Shown: piece by piece, positions 11,391 to 25,300 of the stretch
Layout of the letters: each line of letters begins with the position of its first letter
How positions within the stretch are numbered: position 1 is the stretch's first letter
NCBI RefSeq assembly: GCF_954871325.1
Contig: NC_088776.1
Location: 26,336,508-26,400,507, forward strand
Origin: Gordionus sp. m RMFG-2023
Lineage: Eukaryota > Nematomorpha > Gordioida > Chordodea > Parachordodidae
Length of the DNA stretch: 64,000 bases
Reading direction: 5' to 3'
Made by a program: the position numbers and the translations under genes
Notes under the pieces: model-generated
Told to the model about the DNA's origin: nothing
What the model saw: only the letters and a program-made list of their open reading frames with translations
The model's database searches: none

Positions 11391-12375
11391 AAACAACAAT
11401 TATGACAATTGTCACTTATCTATGGTACATCTTCACTAAAATTTTATTTAAACATGTTAGCAAAGCTTATTTTAGCCCATTTACGTCAAAAAAATTCGAA
11501 AAACTTTAAAAACAACTATTATGACAATTGTCACTTATCTATCGTACATCTTCACTTAAATTATATTTTAACATGTTAGCAATGCTTATTTTAGCCCATT
11601 TACGTCAAAAAAATTCGAAAAACTTTAAAAACAACGATTATGACAATTGTCACTTATCTAGGGTACATCTTCCCTTAAATTTTATTTTAACATGTTAGCA
11701 ATGCTTATTTTAGCCCATTTACGTCAAAAAAATTCGAAAAACTTTAAAAACAACGATTATGACAATTGTCATTTATCTAGGGTACATTTCCACTAAAATA
11801 TTATTTAAACATGTTAGCAATGCTTATTTTAGCCCATTTACGTCAAAAAAATTCGAAAAACTTTAAAAACAACGATTATGACAATTGTCACTTATCTAGG
11901 GTACATATTCACTAAAATTTTATTTAAACATGTTAGCAATTTTTATTTTAGCCCATTTACGTCAAAAAAATTCGAAAAACTTTAAAAACAACGATTATGA
12001 CAATTGTCATCTAGGGTATATCTTCACTAAAGTTTTATTTAGACATGTTAGCAATGTTTATTTTAGCCTATTTACGTCAAAAAAATTTAAAAAACTTTAA
12101 AAACATTGATTATGACAATTGTCATTTATCTAGGGTACATCTACATTAAATTTTACCTGTTAAAGAAACATATTTTTGCCCATTAGCGTCACAAAAAAAT
12201 CTTATATGTTCAAAAATATACCTACCTATTATGATAATTATCATTTTTCCAGGGAACATCTTCATTGAATTTATAATATAATATCTTTACAATATAAATT
12301 ATATTATAACCCTTTTGTGTCCAAAAATTTCAAAAATCTTAAAAAATAACGCATATGACAATTGTCGCATTAAAA
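11323..12375. repeat. Satellite, 119-bp unit with TGACAATTGTCA palindrome
   Basis: Seven clear tandem units begin near 11323, 11441, 11560, 11680, 11797, 11918 and 12034, then two decayed units reach about 12375. Each holds CATGTTAGCAATGCTTATTT, TTTACGTCAAAAAAATTCG and the perfect 12-bp palindrome TGACAATTGTCA. The first unit is fused in frame to the LINE reverse transcriptase. Units are very alike, so the array is recent or homogenised. Confidence 0.9.
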
Positions 12376-12960
12376 AAAAGTTTGACATAAATATTAATAA
12401 TAATTTAGAAAAACCACCTCTTTTAATATACTTAAAATATAGATATATTTTAAAAAAATATTTAGAAAAAGAAAAACCACCTCTTTTAATATTCTTAAAA
12501 TATAAATATATTTATTAAAAAAATATTTAGAAAAAGCCACCTCTAATAATAAACTTAAAATATAGATATATTTATAAAAATAATATAAAAAAACTATAGA
12601 AGATTTGATCTAAAAGATTATTTATTTATGATATAATTAAAAAAAGAATAAAATTTTATGATAAAACAAAAGAATAAAATTTCTTCAAAAATCAGCAAAA
12701 TATGTTTCAAAAATATTTTTTGCTTAAAATTTTTAGCTCAAAAATATTAATTTTTTTTTATTTAAAAAAAAATCAAATAAATAAATCCATTTTTTTATAA
12801 TCAAATCAAAACATATTATTTGAATTAAATAAAATATAAATAAAATAAATTATTTTACTAAAAATAAATAAATAAAATAAATTATTTTACTAAAAATAAA
12901 TAAATAAAATTCTACATTATTATTTAAAATTTCTCAATAACATAAAAATAATTTTTGGCT
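12376..12960. other. AT-rich stretch with a short duplicated motif, no gene
   Basis: Very AT-rich. A motif GAAAAACCACCTCTTTTAAT followed by A-rich sequence occurs two to three times around 12409-12545, and AAATAAATAAATAAAATAAA blocks follow. I see no coding potential. Confidence 0.6.
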
Positions 12961-12984
12961 CTAAATTTAAAATAAACTCAAGCT

Positions 12985-13245
12985 ACCCTCTGAGCCCACT
13001 AAGTGAGCCGACTAAGCGAGCCGACTAAGTGAGCCGACTAAGCGAGCCGACTAAGTGAGCCGACTAAGTGAGCCGACTAAGCGAGCCGACTAAGTGAGCC
13101 GACTAAGCGAGCCGACTAAGTGAGCCGACTCATGCGGCTCCTTGATCGGCTTGAGTCGGAGCCGTTTTTTACGACTACGACTCGAGTCGCAAGTCGTAAG
13201 AACTCGACTTTTTAACAACACTAGGTTTGAGTTCGGTTTGGATTC
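12985..13245. repeat. 13-bp minisatellite inside a short hAT-like element end
   Basis: About eleven tandem copies of GAGCCGACTAAGT/C at 12990-13130, then GAGTCGG/GACTCGAGTCG repeats and the terminal-looking GGTTTGAGTTCGGTTTGGAT + TCCTG ending at 13245. The same end in inverse occurs at 5579. The block lies between a tentative huntingtin exon and the satellite, so it sits in a huntingtin intron or beyond. Confidence 0.6.
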
Positions 13246-13247
13246 CT

Positions 13248-13322
13248 GAATTATATGACTACTCTTTTCTGGAACTGCCATTTCAATTAATGTTATCTCA
13301 AAATAATTTAAAAAGATGAAGA
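13248..13322 (-). CDS. HTT: Huntingtin exon 22 (tentative)
   Basis: Acceptor ATCATAG before 13322, then a short frame FIFLNYFEITLIEMAVPEKS. It fits in phase if exon 21 ends at 13509 and weakly resembles the family segment after LYHYCFMAPYTHFTQAL. The donor near 13248 (AAAGAGTAG) is poor. It could equally be intron. Confidence 0.3.
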
Positions 13323-16300
13323 CTATGATAATTAAAGACATCAAAAAAATTTCAATACAATTAAAATATAAAAATGTCCTATAAGCCAACTTAAAAATAA
13401 CTAAGAATTTAATTTGGAAATATTTATTTTTATAAAAAATATTCTAATCCTAAATGTGATTCAAAATTGATAAAAAATTCAAACTCTGGAATAAATACAT
13501 AAAATAACGATATAATATAAAAATTTGCCTTTCGTCATCATTGATAACTGAATTATTGTCAAGCAAATCATCCAAAAATAAAGATTCTAGGTTGTTAGTG
13601 ACATTTTTTCCCCCGAAACTAGGATGACCTGATATGTTTTTCGCTACATTCGAGAATCGATTGTGTTTGAAATATATTAAATTTGTCCCAAAAAGAGATT
13701 TAAGCAACTAAAAAAAATTAAATATAATATTAATTAAATTCTTAAATTTCAAAAAACAAATTCGTATTATTATAACATGTCAGGCGCGTAACCAATGGGG
13801 GAGAAAGGGGGAAATCCCCCCCATCGCTAATTTGACTATTTTTATAAATATCATTTTAAGCTAATAAAAATTTTACCCCCATCCCTCCCCCCCCCCCACC
13901 AATCAAAATTTTACAGATATTTGAATATCAATTTTTCAACATATTATTCAAAAATATTAATAAAATGGAAAAATATTCAGTCAAAGAGATTGAAATCAAA
14001 CGATAATTTATAAATAAGACTGAGCATGAAAAAAAGTAATGTGTCGTCAGTAGCGATATCATTATTGAATTCAATTGATCAATCAGAGTTTATCATTGCT
14101 GCTAGTTGCATCAATAAATTATTTTTAGCTCACTACTTTGTAGAAATTTACAAAAACCAAATTTAGATTTGGTTCAGGTTATTGATTTGGCGGAAAATAT
14201 ACATGAACAGGTAGATACAATAAGAATGAATGTAGATAAATATTTTCATAATATTTATCTAGACGTTGAATCGAAGGCTAAATTTTATGATATAACACTA
14301 ATTAAACCTCGTCTAGCACCTAGGCCATTATTGAGATGAAAATAAATATTGGCTAAACTGAAGAATATTATAAAATATCCATTTTCATCCCATTCTTAGA
14401 TACTTTTTTATCGCAAATAAAAGTACGGTTTTTAGATAAAAAACAAGTCTTTAGCAATCTTCAAGTTTTATTACCCAAAGATCCTTCTTCATTTTCTAAT
14501 GCCACTATTGGTAAAATTAAATATTTAGCAAAATTTTATTCCTATGAGATTGATACTGAAATAAATTTAATCAGTGAATTCAAATTGTGGCATAAATATT
14601 TACTACGTTTAGCTATTCATGCTATTGATGCGCTCAATCGGTGTAAAGAAACCTTGGCTCAATTTCCTAATATTTTGAATTTGTTTTATATTCTTGCATG
14701 TTTGCCTATTACAACATGTACGAATGAAAGGACTTTTTTCAACTTGAGAAGGTTGAAAACATATTTACGAAGTACTGAATCTCGGCTAAATGGGTTAGCC
14801 TTGTTAAATATACACAGAGATTTGGTTCCAACGACAAACGAAATAATTAAAAATCTTGTATTTGATAAGAAGTTTAAAAAAACTTGTTAATTTAATTATT
14901 TTCTAGTCAAAATTTTATACACACTACTATTAGTATTTTCAATAAAAAAATTATATTCTACTTATATTGTATGAGAATTTAAGCTGAGGCTAGTCTTTAA
15001 AGCAAATTTTATAAAAAAAAATGGCATTACACTTTATTTCAACTTTACATTAAAAAAACCTTTACATTTAAAAAAACTTTATTAAATATAATATACCTAA
15101 CTTGAAATAATAAAAAATAGGCTTGTAATATCCTATCCATAAGCACGAATTAGTAAATAATAGTTAAAAATAGAAATATAAATATTATTAAATTATGAAT
15201 AATTTAATAGAATAGAATAGCTAAAACATAAGACCCGACCGAAGGCCGGGCGAAAGCTGGCCGAATGCCAGGTAAAAGGGGTTTAGGGGTTTCGCCCCCA
15301 AAAAAATCCCCCCCCCCTATAAGAAAATTTTGGATACGCCACTGTAACATGTTCATAATTTTTCTAAGATATGTGAGATATTCTTGCTAAATATTCTCAT
15401 TTTGAAGAAAAAATTAAAAATATTTAAATTAAAAATAAGTGTTAAATACTTTGATTATAAGGAAAGAAATATTGTATATACTTGAGTAAGCGCCGATATG
15501 GTTAATGATGGGACAATTGTGAAGGTGATAGACAAGCAATGCAGTAATTCGTCAATAATTTTACTGGTTTCGTAAAATGACATAACTTCGATTATGCTGA
15601 TTAGCGATTTTAAAATGTTGGTCAATAAAATATAAAATTTCTGATTTTCTTCATCTTTAAGGATTGACTAATTTGGGGAGATATAAAAAATAGGTCATAT
15701 TAATTTTTTTGAGCAATAAATCAAAAGTTTATTAAAGAAATTAAAATTGATATGAGATGAGATGAATCTAAAATTGAAATAACTATAATTTACCAAATAA
15801 CTTTGATAAGCCATTTTAACAGTCTCGTATATTTTGAAATAAAGTGGTAGGTGATCATAATTCGTAAATTTGACAAAAGCAACAGTGCGATCTAGTGTAA
15901 GTTTAGGGGGAGAAGAGGGGGAGGGATATTAAAAAAATTAATTACATATTCATAAGTTAGTGAAATTTAATTTTTTCCTTAAATGATTAGCTAAAAAATT
16001 AAAGACGAAATAATGATACTAAATTAGAGCGTTAATGTTAATAATTTTATTATTTTATATAATTATAATAACTATTTTTTTTTAAATCATATACATATAT
16101 TTAACCCTCGTAGGGATTTAATGCTTTTCCCAAAACAGGGGGTGGCTTATCCGTTTTATTATTTGTTGGATTAACGGTTGGAATTTCGGCAAAAATTTTT
16201 GAGTCGTTTTTACTAATGACAATGTTATCAACTATACGATTATTTAGGCCTTCCGTAGTATCTTTAAACATGGGAAGGTTAATACGTGTATGATCCTTAA

Positions 16301-19300
16301 TTTCTATTCCATCTTGATTTGCGACGGATTCAATCGATACCCCACTGCTAGGAAACAATATCTTAGAACTTTTACGTTTAAGACTTGCCGCCAACTTTTC
16401 TCCCAGTGTTACATTTTTAGTAATTTGATCGCATACCTCGTCTTCTTTACCTGAAAACGTGGTAGAAATGTTTTCGTGAGAAGCCCCTGTTATTTTAAAA
16501 ATAGAAGGTATAAATATCTAATTATGTATTTTTTTAAATTAATTTCAAGTAAAACTTTTTCTTAGCAATATTAAGACCCTAATTTTTGTTTAATAATTTA
16601 GTAAATAAGGTTAATAATAATAAGAAGAAATGTTTATGGGAAAAATATATATAAAAAGTTTTAAAAGTGCTCAGCTTATCCATAGCTCAAATTAGACATT
16701 TCATATTATATTTAACACATACTTTGTTCGTTGGCTTTGTCGTCACCCGAAAGAGACAGGAAGTCATTTATCATGTTGGAAAGGGAGAAAAACTTTCCAG
16801 AAGACGGGGTAAGAGGTAAGTTTTTCTTAGAATCATTGAGTCTTTCGGCAGTTGATTCGAGAATGTTTTGATTCCTCTGTGGAGGATTTTGAATATTTGT
16901 CATAGATGTGTTGGAGGCTGGAAATGTGAATTTTCCGTTATTGCGCATCAAGGGAGCCGATGTACTAGAATGCTGCTGAGTCATAGTCGATAACTTGAGA
17001 TTAAGTTTCTTTTTTTCGATACCTTCTATAACGTCGCAACATATGGCAAGAGTCCTGGATAGGCGAAAAGAAAGAACATAGTCAAAATAAATAAAACTCA
17101 AAGAATGATAACTACATAACCATTAATTAATGGGACTGACCTTCTATTATTACTGTTTATAATTGTTAGATCTCAACTCACTTAAATCACGCCAAACCCC
17201 TGTTACTTATATCATTAGAATTAATGGACAAATAAATGCTACTAAAAATATTGCCTTAGTAAATGAGCCATAAAACTGTCAATCGTAGATATTAGATATT
17301 TATCGTTAATGGTAGGCCAATGATTTGAATAGGGGTTATCGCATGAAAATTGAAGATGTGTGCTGTTGTAATATACGAAAGCTTTGATATAAGGTACATA
17401 AAGTGAATGTATAATTCAGTAATGAAATAATATTGTTTCATTCTATGAAATTAAAAAATAAAGATTGAGTATCATACAAATAAAATTTTATAATAATTTA
17501 CCTATAAAGGTTTGTGAAGTCAGGGTGATTAAATGAGAATGGAGTGTCAAATTTTGAACAATATTTTCGTAGTTGAAAAATGAATTAAAGTATGAGAGTA
17601 TTGAATGATCATTTCTAAAGCTTTTTTTTTAATTGGTAATTTAAATGTTTAAAAGTTTATCATAAAAATGGTGTATAAATAAATTTTTGTCTAAAAAAGG
17701 GTATTAAAGTAAGGTTTATTCTTAAGTATTACAAATTTCTTAGATTCTATGTTTTAATAAAATATTTATCCCGTTCTATACACTTCCAATTTTTCTTATA
17801 AATGATAAATTTATCAAGTTTGCATAACACATAATACAATTACCTCAAATGAAATGATTTAGGCATTTGCTCTTGTGAAAATTCGTCATAAAATGTAGAT
17901 CTGCTAGCTGGGATCGAAGAAATATCTTTTATATTTCTTGTAGCCATTTCCGAGTCAATATTATATAAAATATTCCAGCCGGATGGGTATATTAGTGGAG
18001 GATAAACTAGGGTTAAATTTAGCAATGTTTCGATACACCCAGACTGAATGATTTATGGATAAAAAAATTAATCGTTTTTTATTGAAGTATCATATAAGAA
18101 TTGGTATTGCTAGAGGGGGTGGGGTGTGCTAAGCAAACCATGCCTAAAATATTTTATTCTTAAATAAACGTTTTTTTTATTGCTACATATTAAACGATAG
18201 CACATCGAAAAGGTTATACCAGAGCTGTGAACCAGAACCCTAGATATTATACTGAACCCGAACCCTTTTTTAGAAAAGTGTTCTTAGAATTAAAGGTTCA
18301 GGGTTATTAAATATAAAAAACATGTAAATTATTCAAAACATGATTTTTTTTAATTTTCAACATAAAAACAATTTTTGTAAAAATCGATTCTCGTGGAATC
18401 CTTTTTATTTAGAGTATTCCATTTTAAAAAATTTTAAATTTTACTAGCAGACTTTTATTGATTAATTTAAAATTTGATTATATTATTGTAATTATTTTTT
18501 TATGCAAGTATAAAAGGTGGGCAAGGTCCAAAATGGTCTTTGTAAAAAAATTTGACTTAAATTTTGTAAATTAAAATAAAATAAATAGTGTAATAGGTGA
18601 CTAATATCCCAAATGGTCATTAAAAAAATTCTACTTAAATTTTATTGTTAATTAGATATCATTTTTATCCTAAATAATGTATAATTTAAATAGGAATAAG
18701 AATAAATATAGTGCAAAGGTACATGTCCAAAACAAATATTGGATTAAATAATGAATATTTTAAATAGGAAACGAATATAGTATTGGTTACTGGATACTTA
18801 AATTTAATTCAATATTTTTAGTGTATAGATATACTTTCTAACTTCATTTAAAAAGTCTTATTATAGCACGGAGCCTACAAATTTTTTAATTATGTGTTTA
18901 GGGAAGCTCTGAAGAAATTGATTATGCAGAACTTTAGAAAAAATATTCTAAATTAAAAATTTCATTTTTTAATTTATTTTCGAATATAAAACTTAAATTT
19001 AATCATTATTAAACATTCTCACATAATAATTTACTAACTTTTCTTAATTTATTTTAAGTGTATTTGATTCTTATTTTACGAATTTCGGACAAAAATATAT
19101 TTTAAGGATATAAGCCGTAAATAATATCGGTTCAAGTTTGGATTAAAATAAAATATCGAGATTTATTCATAAAAAATAAATAGATTCGGTTTCAACCTTT
19201 AAACCCCGATTCCAAAATTTTTGCATATAAGCGATTGAGAATTATGTCGCTAGAGAAGATGCATATTTTTAAATATTATTACTATTTTGCTAAACTAAAG

Positions 19301-22300
19301 TAACTCGTTATATTTTACGAAAAATAGGTAATTAAAAAATATGTTAAATATTATATATATTATTTAATATCTTCGAAATTAATTTCTTATTAAATATAAA
19401 GTCTCACTTATGTAAAGCGCTCCTATGGAACGTTTGTTTAGTCTGGGGAAGCTTATTTATAGGATGGCTCATATTTAGATACATATTTTGAAATTTGTTT
19501 ATTGTTGGATTATTTGTTATTAAGGAGATGTGATAGATGTATAGTAAAAAATGTGAAAGTGATACTGGAAGAGGAATGTATTAATCAGCATCGACTAGTT
19601 ATAGGAGATCTTACTTTCAAAGGCGCCAGGATCACTAAAAGAAAGTTTGTGCCAAGACTGAAGATCTGGAAATTGAAGGAGAGTGCAAGACGACAATTTA
19701 ATATGACATTGGCGATAAAGGAGGCGGAGGTGGCACAAGCATCTGTGGTAAATGACAAGTGGGAAGCCATGAAGAAAGCCTGGGTTATGACAACTGAGGA
19801 GGTATGTGGATGGACAAAAGGGCCGCTTAGATATAAGGAGACTTGGTGGTGGAACCCGGAGGTAGCAAAAGCTGTGGATGAGAAACGGAGATGCTTCAAA
19901 GAATGGTACAATAGTAAAGAAAATAGTGATAAGGATATTTACAAGATGGCGAAAAAAAATGCTAAGAAATTAATAGCGAAGGCGATAGAAGAAAAAAGGA
20001 AGGAGTTTGCTAAAGAAATGGAATGCGCTGAAGGAATGGGAAATGTGGATCGAATGGCAAAGCAGATGACAAAAAAAGAGGCAAGATGTAGTAGGTGTTT
20101 AATATGGAAGAAAAAATAGTGATTGATAGTAGTGGTATTAAGAACACCTGGAAAATCTACATGGAAGGACTTTTGAACGAATAAAATGAATGGGATAATA
20201 ATAGGTAAAAAAGTAGAAGGCGAGGATTTAAATTTGGCAAGAACGAAATAAAAAGAGCAGTGAAAAAGATGAAAAAAGGGAAGGCATCTGGTTAAACGAT
20301 GGTGGTATTAGAGATCTTTAAAGGTTCTGAAGATTTAGGGATTGAATGGTTAAAGAATTTAGCCAATCAAATTGTCACAGAAGGAACTATTCCCAAGGAC
20401 TGGCGAAGAAGTATAATTATCCCAGTATACAAGGGAAAAAGTGATCCTTTAAATTGCGGGTCTTACAGAGCTATTAAACTCTTGGAAGATTGAGAGGGTA
20501 TTAGAGAAGCGGATAACGGAACAAACTAAAATTGATGAAATGCAGTTTGGTTTTACATCGGGGAAAGGCACGACAGATGCAATTTTTGTGGTGAGACAAA
20601 TAGAGGAGAAGTATTTTGCGAAGGAAAAGAAGCTGTATGCGTTTGTTGATTTGGAGAAAGCATTTGACAGGGTGCCGCGCGAGGTTGCTAGATGGGCCTT
20701 GAAAAAATTAAGTGTGGAGGAATGGTTGGTTGTCGCAGTGATGGCAATGTATGTGGGAGCACAAACAGCAGTACGGACGGATTATGATGAGTGAAAGCTT
20801 TGAGGTGAAGGTAGGACTTCATCAAGGAAACGTGCTGAGTCCATTATTATTTATCTTATTAATGGATGTGGTGGCTAGAGAAATGCGTGAAGGACTTCCC
20901 TGGGAGCTATTATATACAGATGACCTTGTATTAGTGGCAAACAGTGAGGAGGAATTGAAAGATAAAATTAGTAAATGGAAGATGGAAGATGGCTGGAAGC
21001 AAAGGGCTTGAAAATGAATGCAGCAAAGACAAAGGTGATGATTGGTGGTGATAATATGAAGATGGAGGAATTCGACAACTGGCCTTGTGGTGTACATGGG
21101 AAAGGAGTTGTTAGAAATTAAATCCAATGCATCAGATGCCAGAAATGGGTTCAATAGATGTAACGGGAAAAGGAAGTTTGATGTTAGCAAGAATGACCTT
21201 TATTTGTAGAAAGTGCATAAAAGAGGTACATAATAATGACAGCGTAGAAAATGGTGGTCTGGATATTGGCAATGGGTAAACCCTAGGAAAGTGGATATGT
21301 TATTTGGGTGATATGCTAAACGCAGATGGTGGTGTAGATTCTGCCGTTGTTACAAGGGTGAGACCTTTTTTTCTCTTTAGCTTTCACCTTTTCTGGTGGT
21401 AAGCTCCTTCAACATCTCTCTCCACTTTATGTTATTCATACAATCTCTTTTATCTAATTTATACTTCTTTATATTGGCTCTAACTTTATGGCCCCATTGA
21501 ACTTTTGGCCTTATTAGAGCGAAGGATCCTTGGGTCAGCACAAATTCGAAAAGGGGGACACAAAAAAATAAGTACAAAAAATAAAATCCAAACTCTCAAC
21601 CTTATTTCCTATGTACTTCATAGGCCTTCTCATTGTGTGCCCATACCACCTAAGTCTGTTTACCATTAACTTAGTCTTAATGGGCACTACCTTTAAACTA
21701 CTTAGTATTCTTGTACTGCGCACTTTATCCTTTCTTGTGGGAAAAATTTACAGTTCCATAGTACAACCAACTAATCTATATAATTCGGAAACATGGCCAA
21801 CCAAAGAATCAGACGAGAGAAGTCTACAAACTATGGAGATGAGAATGCTGAGGATGATTGCTGGGGCAACAAGAAAGGATAAAGTGTGCAGTACAAGAAT
21901 ACTAAGTAGTTTAAAGGTAGTGCCCATTAATACTAAGTTAATGGTAAACAGACTTAGGTGGTATGGGCACACAATGAGAAGGCCTATGAACTACATAGGA
22001 AATAAGGTTGAGGTTTGAAAGTGATGGGCAAACGTAAAAGAGGAAGGCTTAAACTTCAATGGGGCCATAAAGTTAGAGACAATATAAAGAAGTATAAATT
22101 AGATAAAAGAGATTGTATGAATAACATAAAGTGGAGAGAGATGTTGAAGGAGCTTACCACCAGAAAAGGTGAAAGCTAAAGAGAAAAAAAAATAAAAAAC
22201 AAGGGTGAGACAAGTTTGGAAAAAGTTCAGAGAGATGTCGTCTATTCTTACAAATAAAAAAGTTTCTCTGAAGTTAAAGGGGAAAGATAACGTATGCTGT

Positions 22301-25300
22301 GTGAGGAGTTGTTTAGTTTATGACGGCGAAACGTGGGCAATTAAAGCGACTCACGAAGCCAAATTAGAAAGAACAGAGATAAGGATATTTAGATGGATGT
22401 GTGGGGTGTCTCTGAGAGGGAGAAAAAATAGCAAGGAATTGCGAGCAAGATTGGGTATAGAAATGATTGGAGTGGTAAAGCGACGAAATAGACTAAGATG
22501 GTTTGGGCATTAGGTACGTATGATAAAAGATGACTGGGTAAAGAGATGCACCTTGATGGAAGTGGGAGAATCAAGACCTAGAGGAAGGCCCAAGATGACG
22601 TGGAGAAATGTGATAGCGGCGGATATGAGAAGCATGAATCTTACAAATATTGATGCTCAGACCGTCAAAAATGGAAAAGAAATATAAGAGGGAAAACTGG
22701 CCTACCAGGGTAAACCTGGAAATCGCCATAAAACGGAGAAAAAGAAGAAGTTAAAGTTAAGGAAATTATAGCCCATCTTAACACAAATTTTTAAAACTTT
22801 TACGCTCAAAAATCAAGACATTTATAAACCATGAGAATATATCCTCTACGAAAAATTAACTATGGTTCTTTTTGGGAACCCAACTAAAAAAATAGTTGGC
22901 TATGATATTTTAACTATTTATAATAAGATTTTATATTATTATATGATTGATTTTTATGTTTTTAAATTAAGTATTATTATTTTATATTATAATTTATTGA
23001 TTTTTATGTTTTTAAATTAAGTATTATTATTTTATATTATAATTTATTATGTCAATAGTACTTATTTCTTTTGATGAAGATAATCTAACTCTGCCCTGGC
23101 TCCAGTATGAAACATTCTTTACACAAATAAAGCATATATATTTCAACCTCGATGTCCAGTAGCTCAAATAAAAAAACATATGAAGGTAAAAATATGAATT
23201 CGATTTAAATCCTGATGAAGATAATAATAAAAATAATTGACAAGGATCTGAATAAAAAATTTTTGTGAAGATGATCATAAGTTTTTTTGAAAAATAAAGA
23301 TCTTTCGATATTTTTAATAAATTCCTATATTAAAACTTTTATTTATTAAACATAATACAGCCCTCCCCTCCCATCCTCAGTCCCAGTTGAAAGTGTATTT
23401 ATCATAGCGAAAGCTATGTTGAGCACTAAGCGATCTTGTTTATCTGATCAAAATTTAGAAAATTAATTATTGTTAAATATAAAAAAGTATTACAAGAACA
23501 TATCTAATATATTATTTTACTTTTCTATCTATGGGAGAAAAATATAAAAAGAAAATTTATATAAGATAACGAGTAACAGTAAAGCGTTCTTTTTTTCAAA
23601 CGTAACGAGTAACGCGTTTCGTTTTTGAAGTAACGCAGCACTAATTATTATAAATTGCTAATAAATACTTTGGTATGAAAATCTGTTGCTCTAGCGATAA
23701 TAGATAGCAAACGTTGAATGACGTAGGATAAATTGCGGTTAATAATACAATTCATGGTTGATTCCATTTGTAAATTGTGAGTAATTCCTTGATCTACACC
23801 ATCAAAAAAAAATCAATATTATCAAATGGCTATTATTTACCTTGAAAATTTTTTAAGCAGATAAAATTAGAAATTATTCTTAAAGTTAATCTTTTTTTAT
23901 ATACATCTATTACTAATTTTCTAGCTTCAGAAGAATATTTATTTTTTAACTTCCTGTTGTGATTGTGCAATCTATTTTTTTGATTACTATATTATTCAAT
24001 TTAAATAGTTCTCTCTCAGTGGACAAATTACAAGAATTATTATTCATATACGGCTTTTGTCCTTAGTTTATAAAGAATTATCATTTTCGAGAGCATTTTT
24101 TTTTTAATTTTTAACTTTTGTAAATATTTTGATATAAAATTTTTTATTCATGATTAAAACTTCTTTATAATTTCGCAAATAAAATATAATTGTATAACTT
24201 ATTTAAATTAGTTCAATACCTTTTAATTCTATTTATATTAAATATTTAAAGTAACTTATAGTTTTCTATTTAGTCATAATGGAGATGTAAAATTATTTTT
24301 AAATTCATAGAAAAATCAGAAGTCATATCGATTCCTATAATATTTAAAAACGGTTTTTATATAATGTAATTGTTGAATAAATATGGAAAAACCGAGTAAT
24401 ATATAGAACGGATGCGGTAATGAAAGAATTATTGGCGTAGAATGAGGAGCTTTAGGCCTTTTCGATTTATCCCGAAATATCTTTATATACATTACAAAAT
24501 CTAGGTCATCAGCAACAAAAGTATGGGGCGTAAACAAGCTTGGGATAATCCTTGTCCGAAAAAAATAATAAAACTTGAATGCCTAAATAAAGTCAGTCCT
24601 TATTATTTCCAATCGATTAAAAGATTTAGTCTATCATTAATCATTTACAGCAATCATATCATTTACAGCAATCATATCATTTACAGCAATCATATCATTT
24701 ACAGCAATCATATCATTTACAGCAATCATATCATTTACAGCAATCATATCATTTACAGCAATCATATCATTTACAGCAATCATATCATTTACAGCAATCA
24801 TCTTATCTTAACCATATAATTTTTGGTATAATTTTCTAAACCTACAAGTTTTTAATTATATCCATATATTGCAAAATTCCTGAAATTAAGCATAATTTTT
24901 AAAAAAAAACTCTTTCTTTTTTTATCTCATTACTTCATTTTCTATGCCTTTAAAAATAAAATACATGTTACTTGGTTATAATCTGAGAAGTAAGTGCTCG
25001 AATTCTGGTATCGTTTTCGTGTAAAAAATTAAAAACTATTTTTAATATTCGAGTCGTTACATTCTATAATTTTTAATAAGAATTAGCTATGATTCATTTT
25101 TTTTATAATTTCCTAACTTCAAAACACATATTCTCCGTAAACGAAAAATAGGATTCCATGTATTTGAGTTCTAACCAATCAATCTCTGAAACCAGCTTAA
25201 GATAATTTATCTATAAGTAAAATTTTAAAAAAAGTTACCAAATATATTATAGCAAAATAATTTTGTGATATAATGATATAAAAATGAGGATATTAAAGAT

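Noticed and set aside
12960-13140. CRISPR-like array (regular GAGCCGACTAAGT repeats)
   Set aside because: The repeats abut without unique spacers, and the genome is eukaryotic; it is a minisatellite.
5579-13245. One large element bounded by the inverse ends at 5579 and 13245
   Set aside because: The ends are inverse copies, but the flanking 8 bp do not match and the interval contains unrelated complete elements, so these are ends of separate copies.
24523-24819. 98-codon frame across the 18-bp minisatellite
   Set aside because: It is only the open reading of a repeat whose unit length is a multiple of three; the opposite strand of its left part is huntingtin exon 15.
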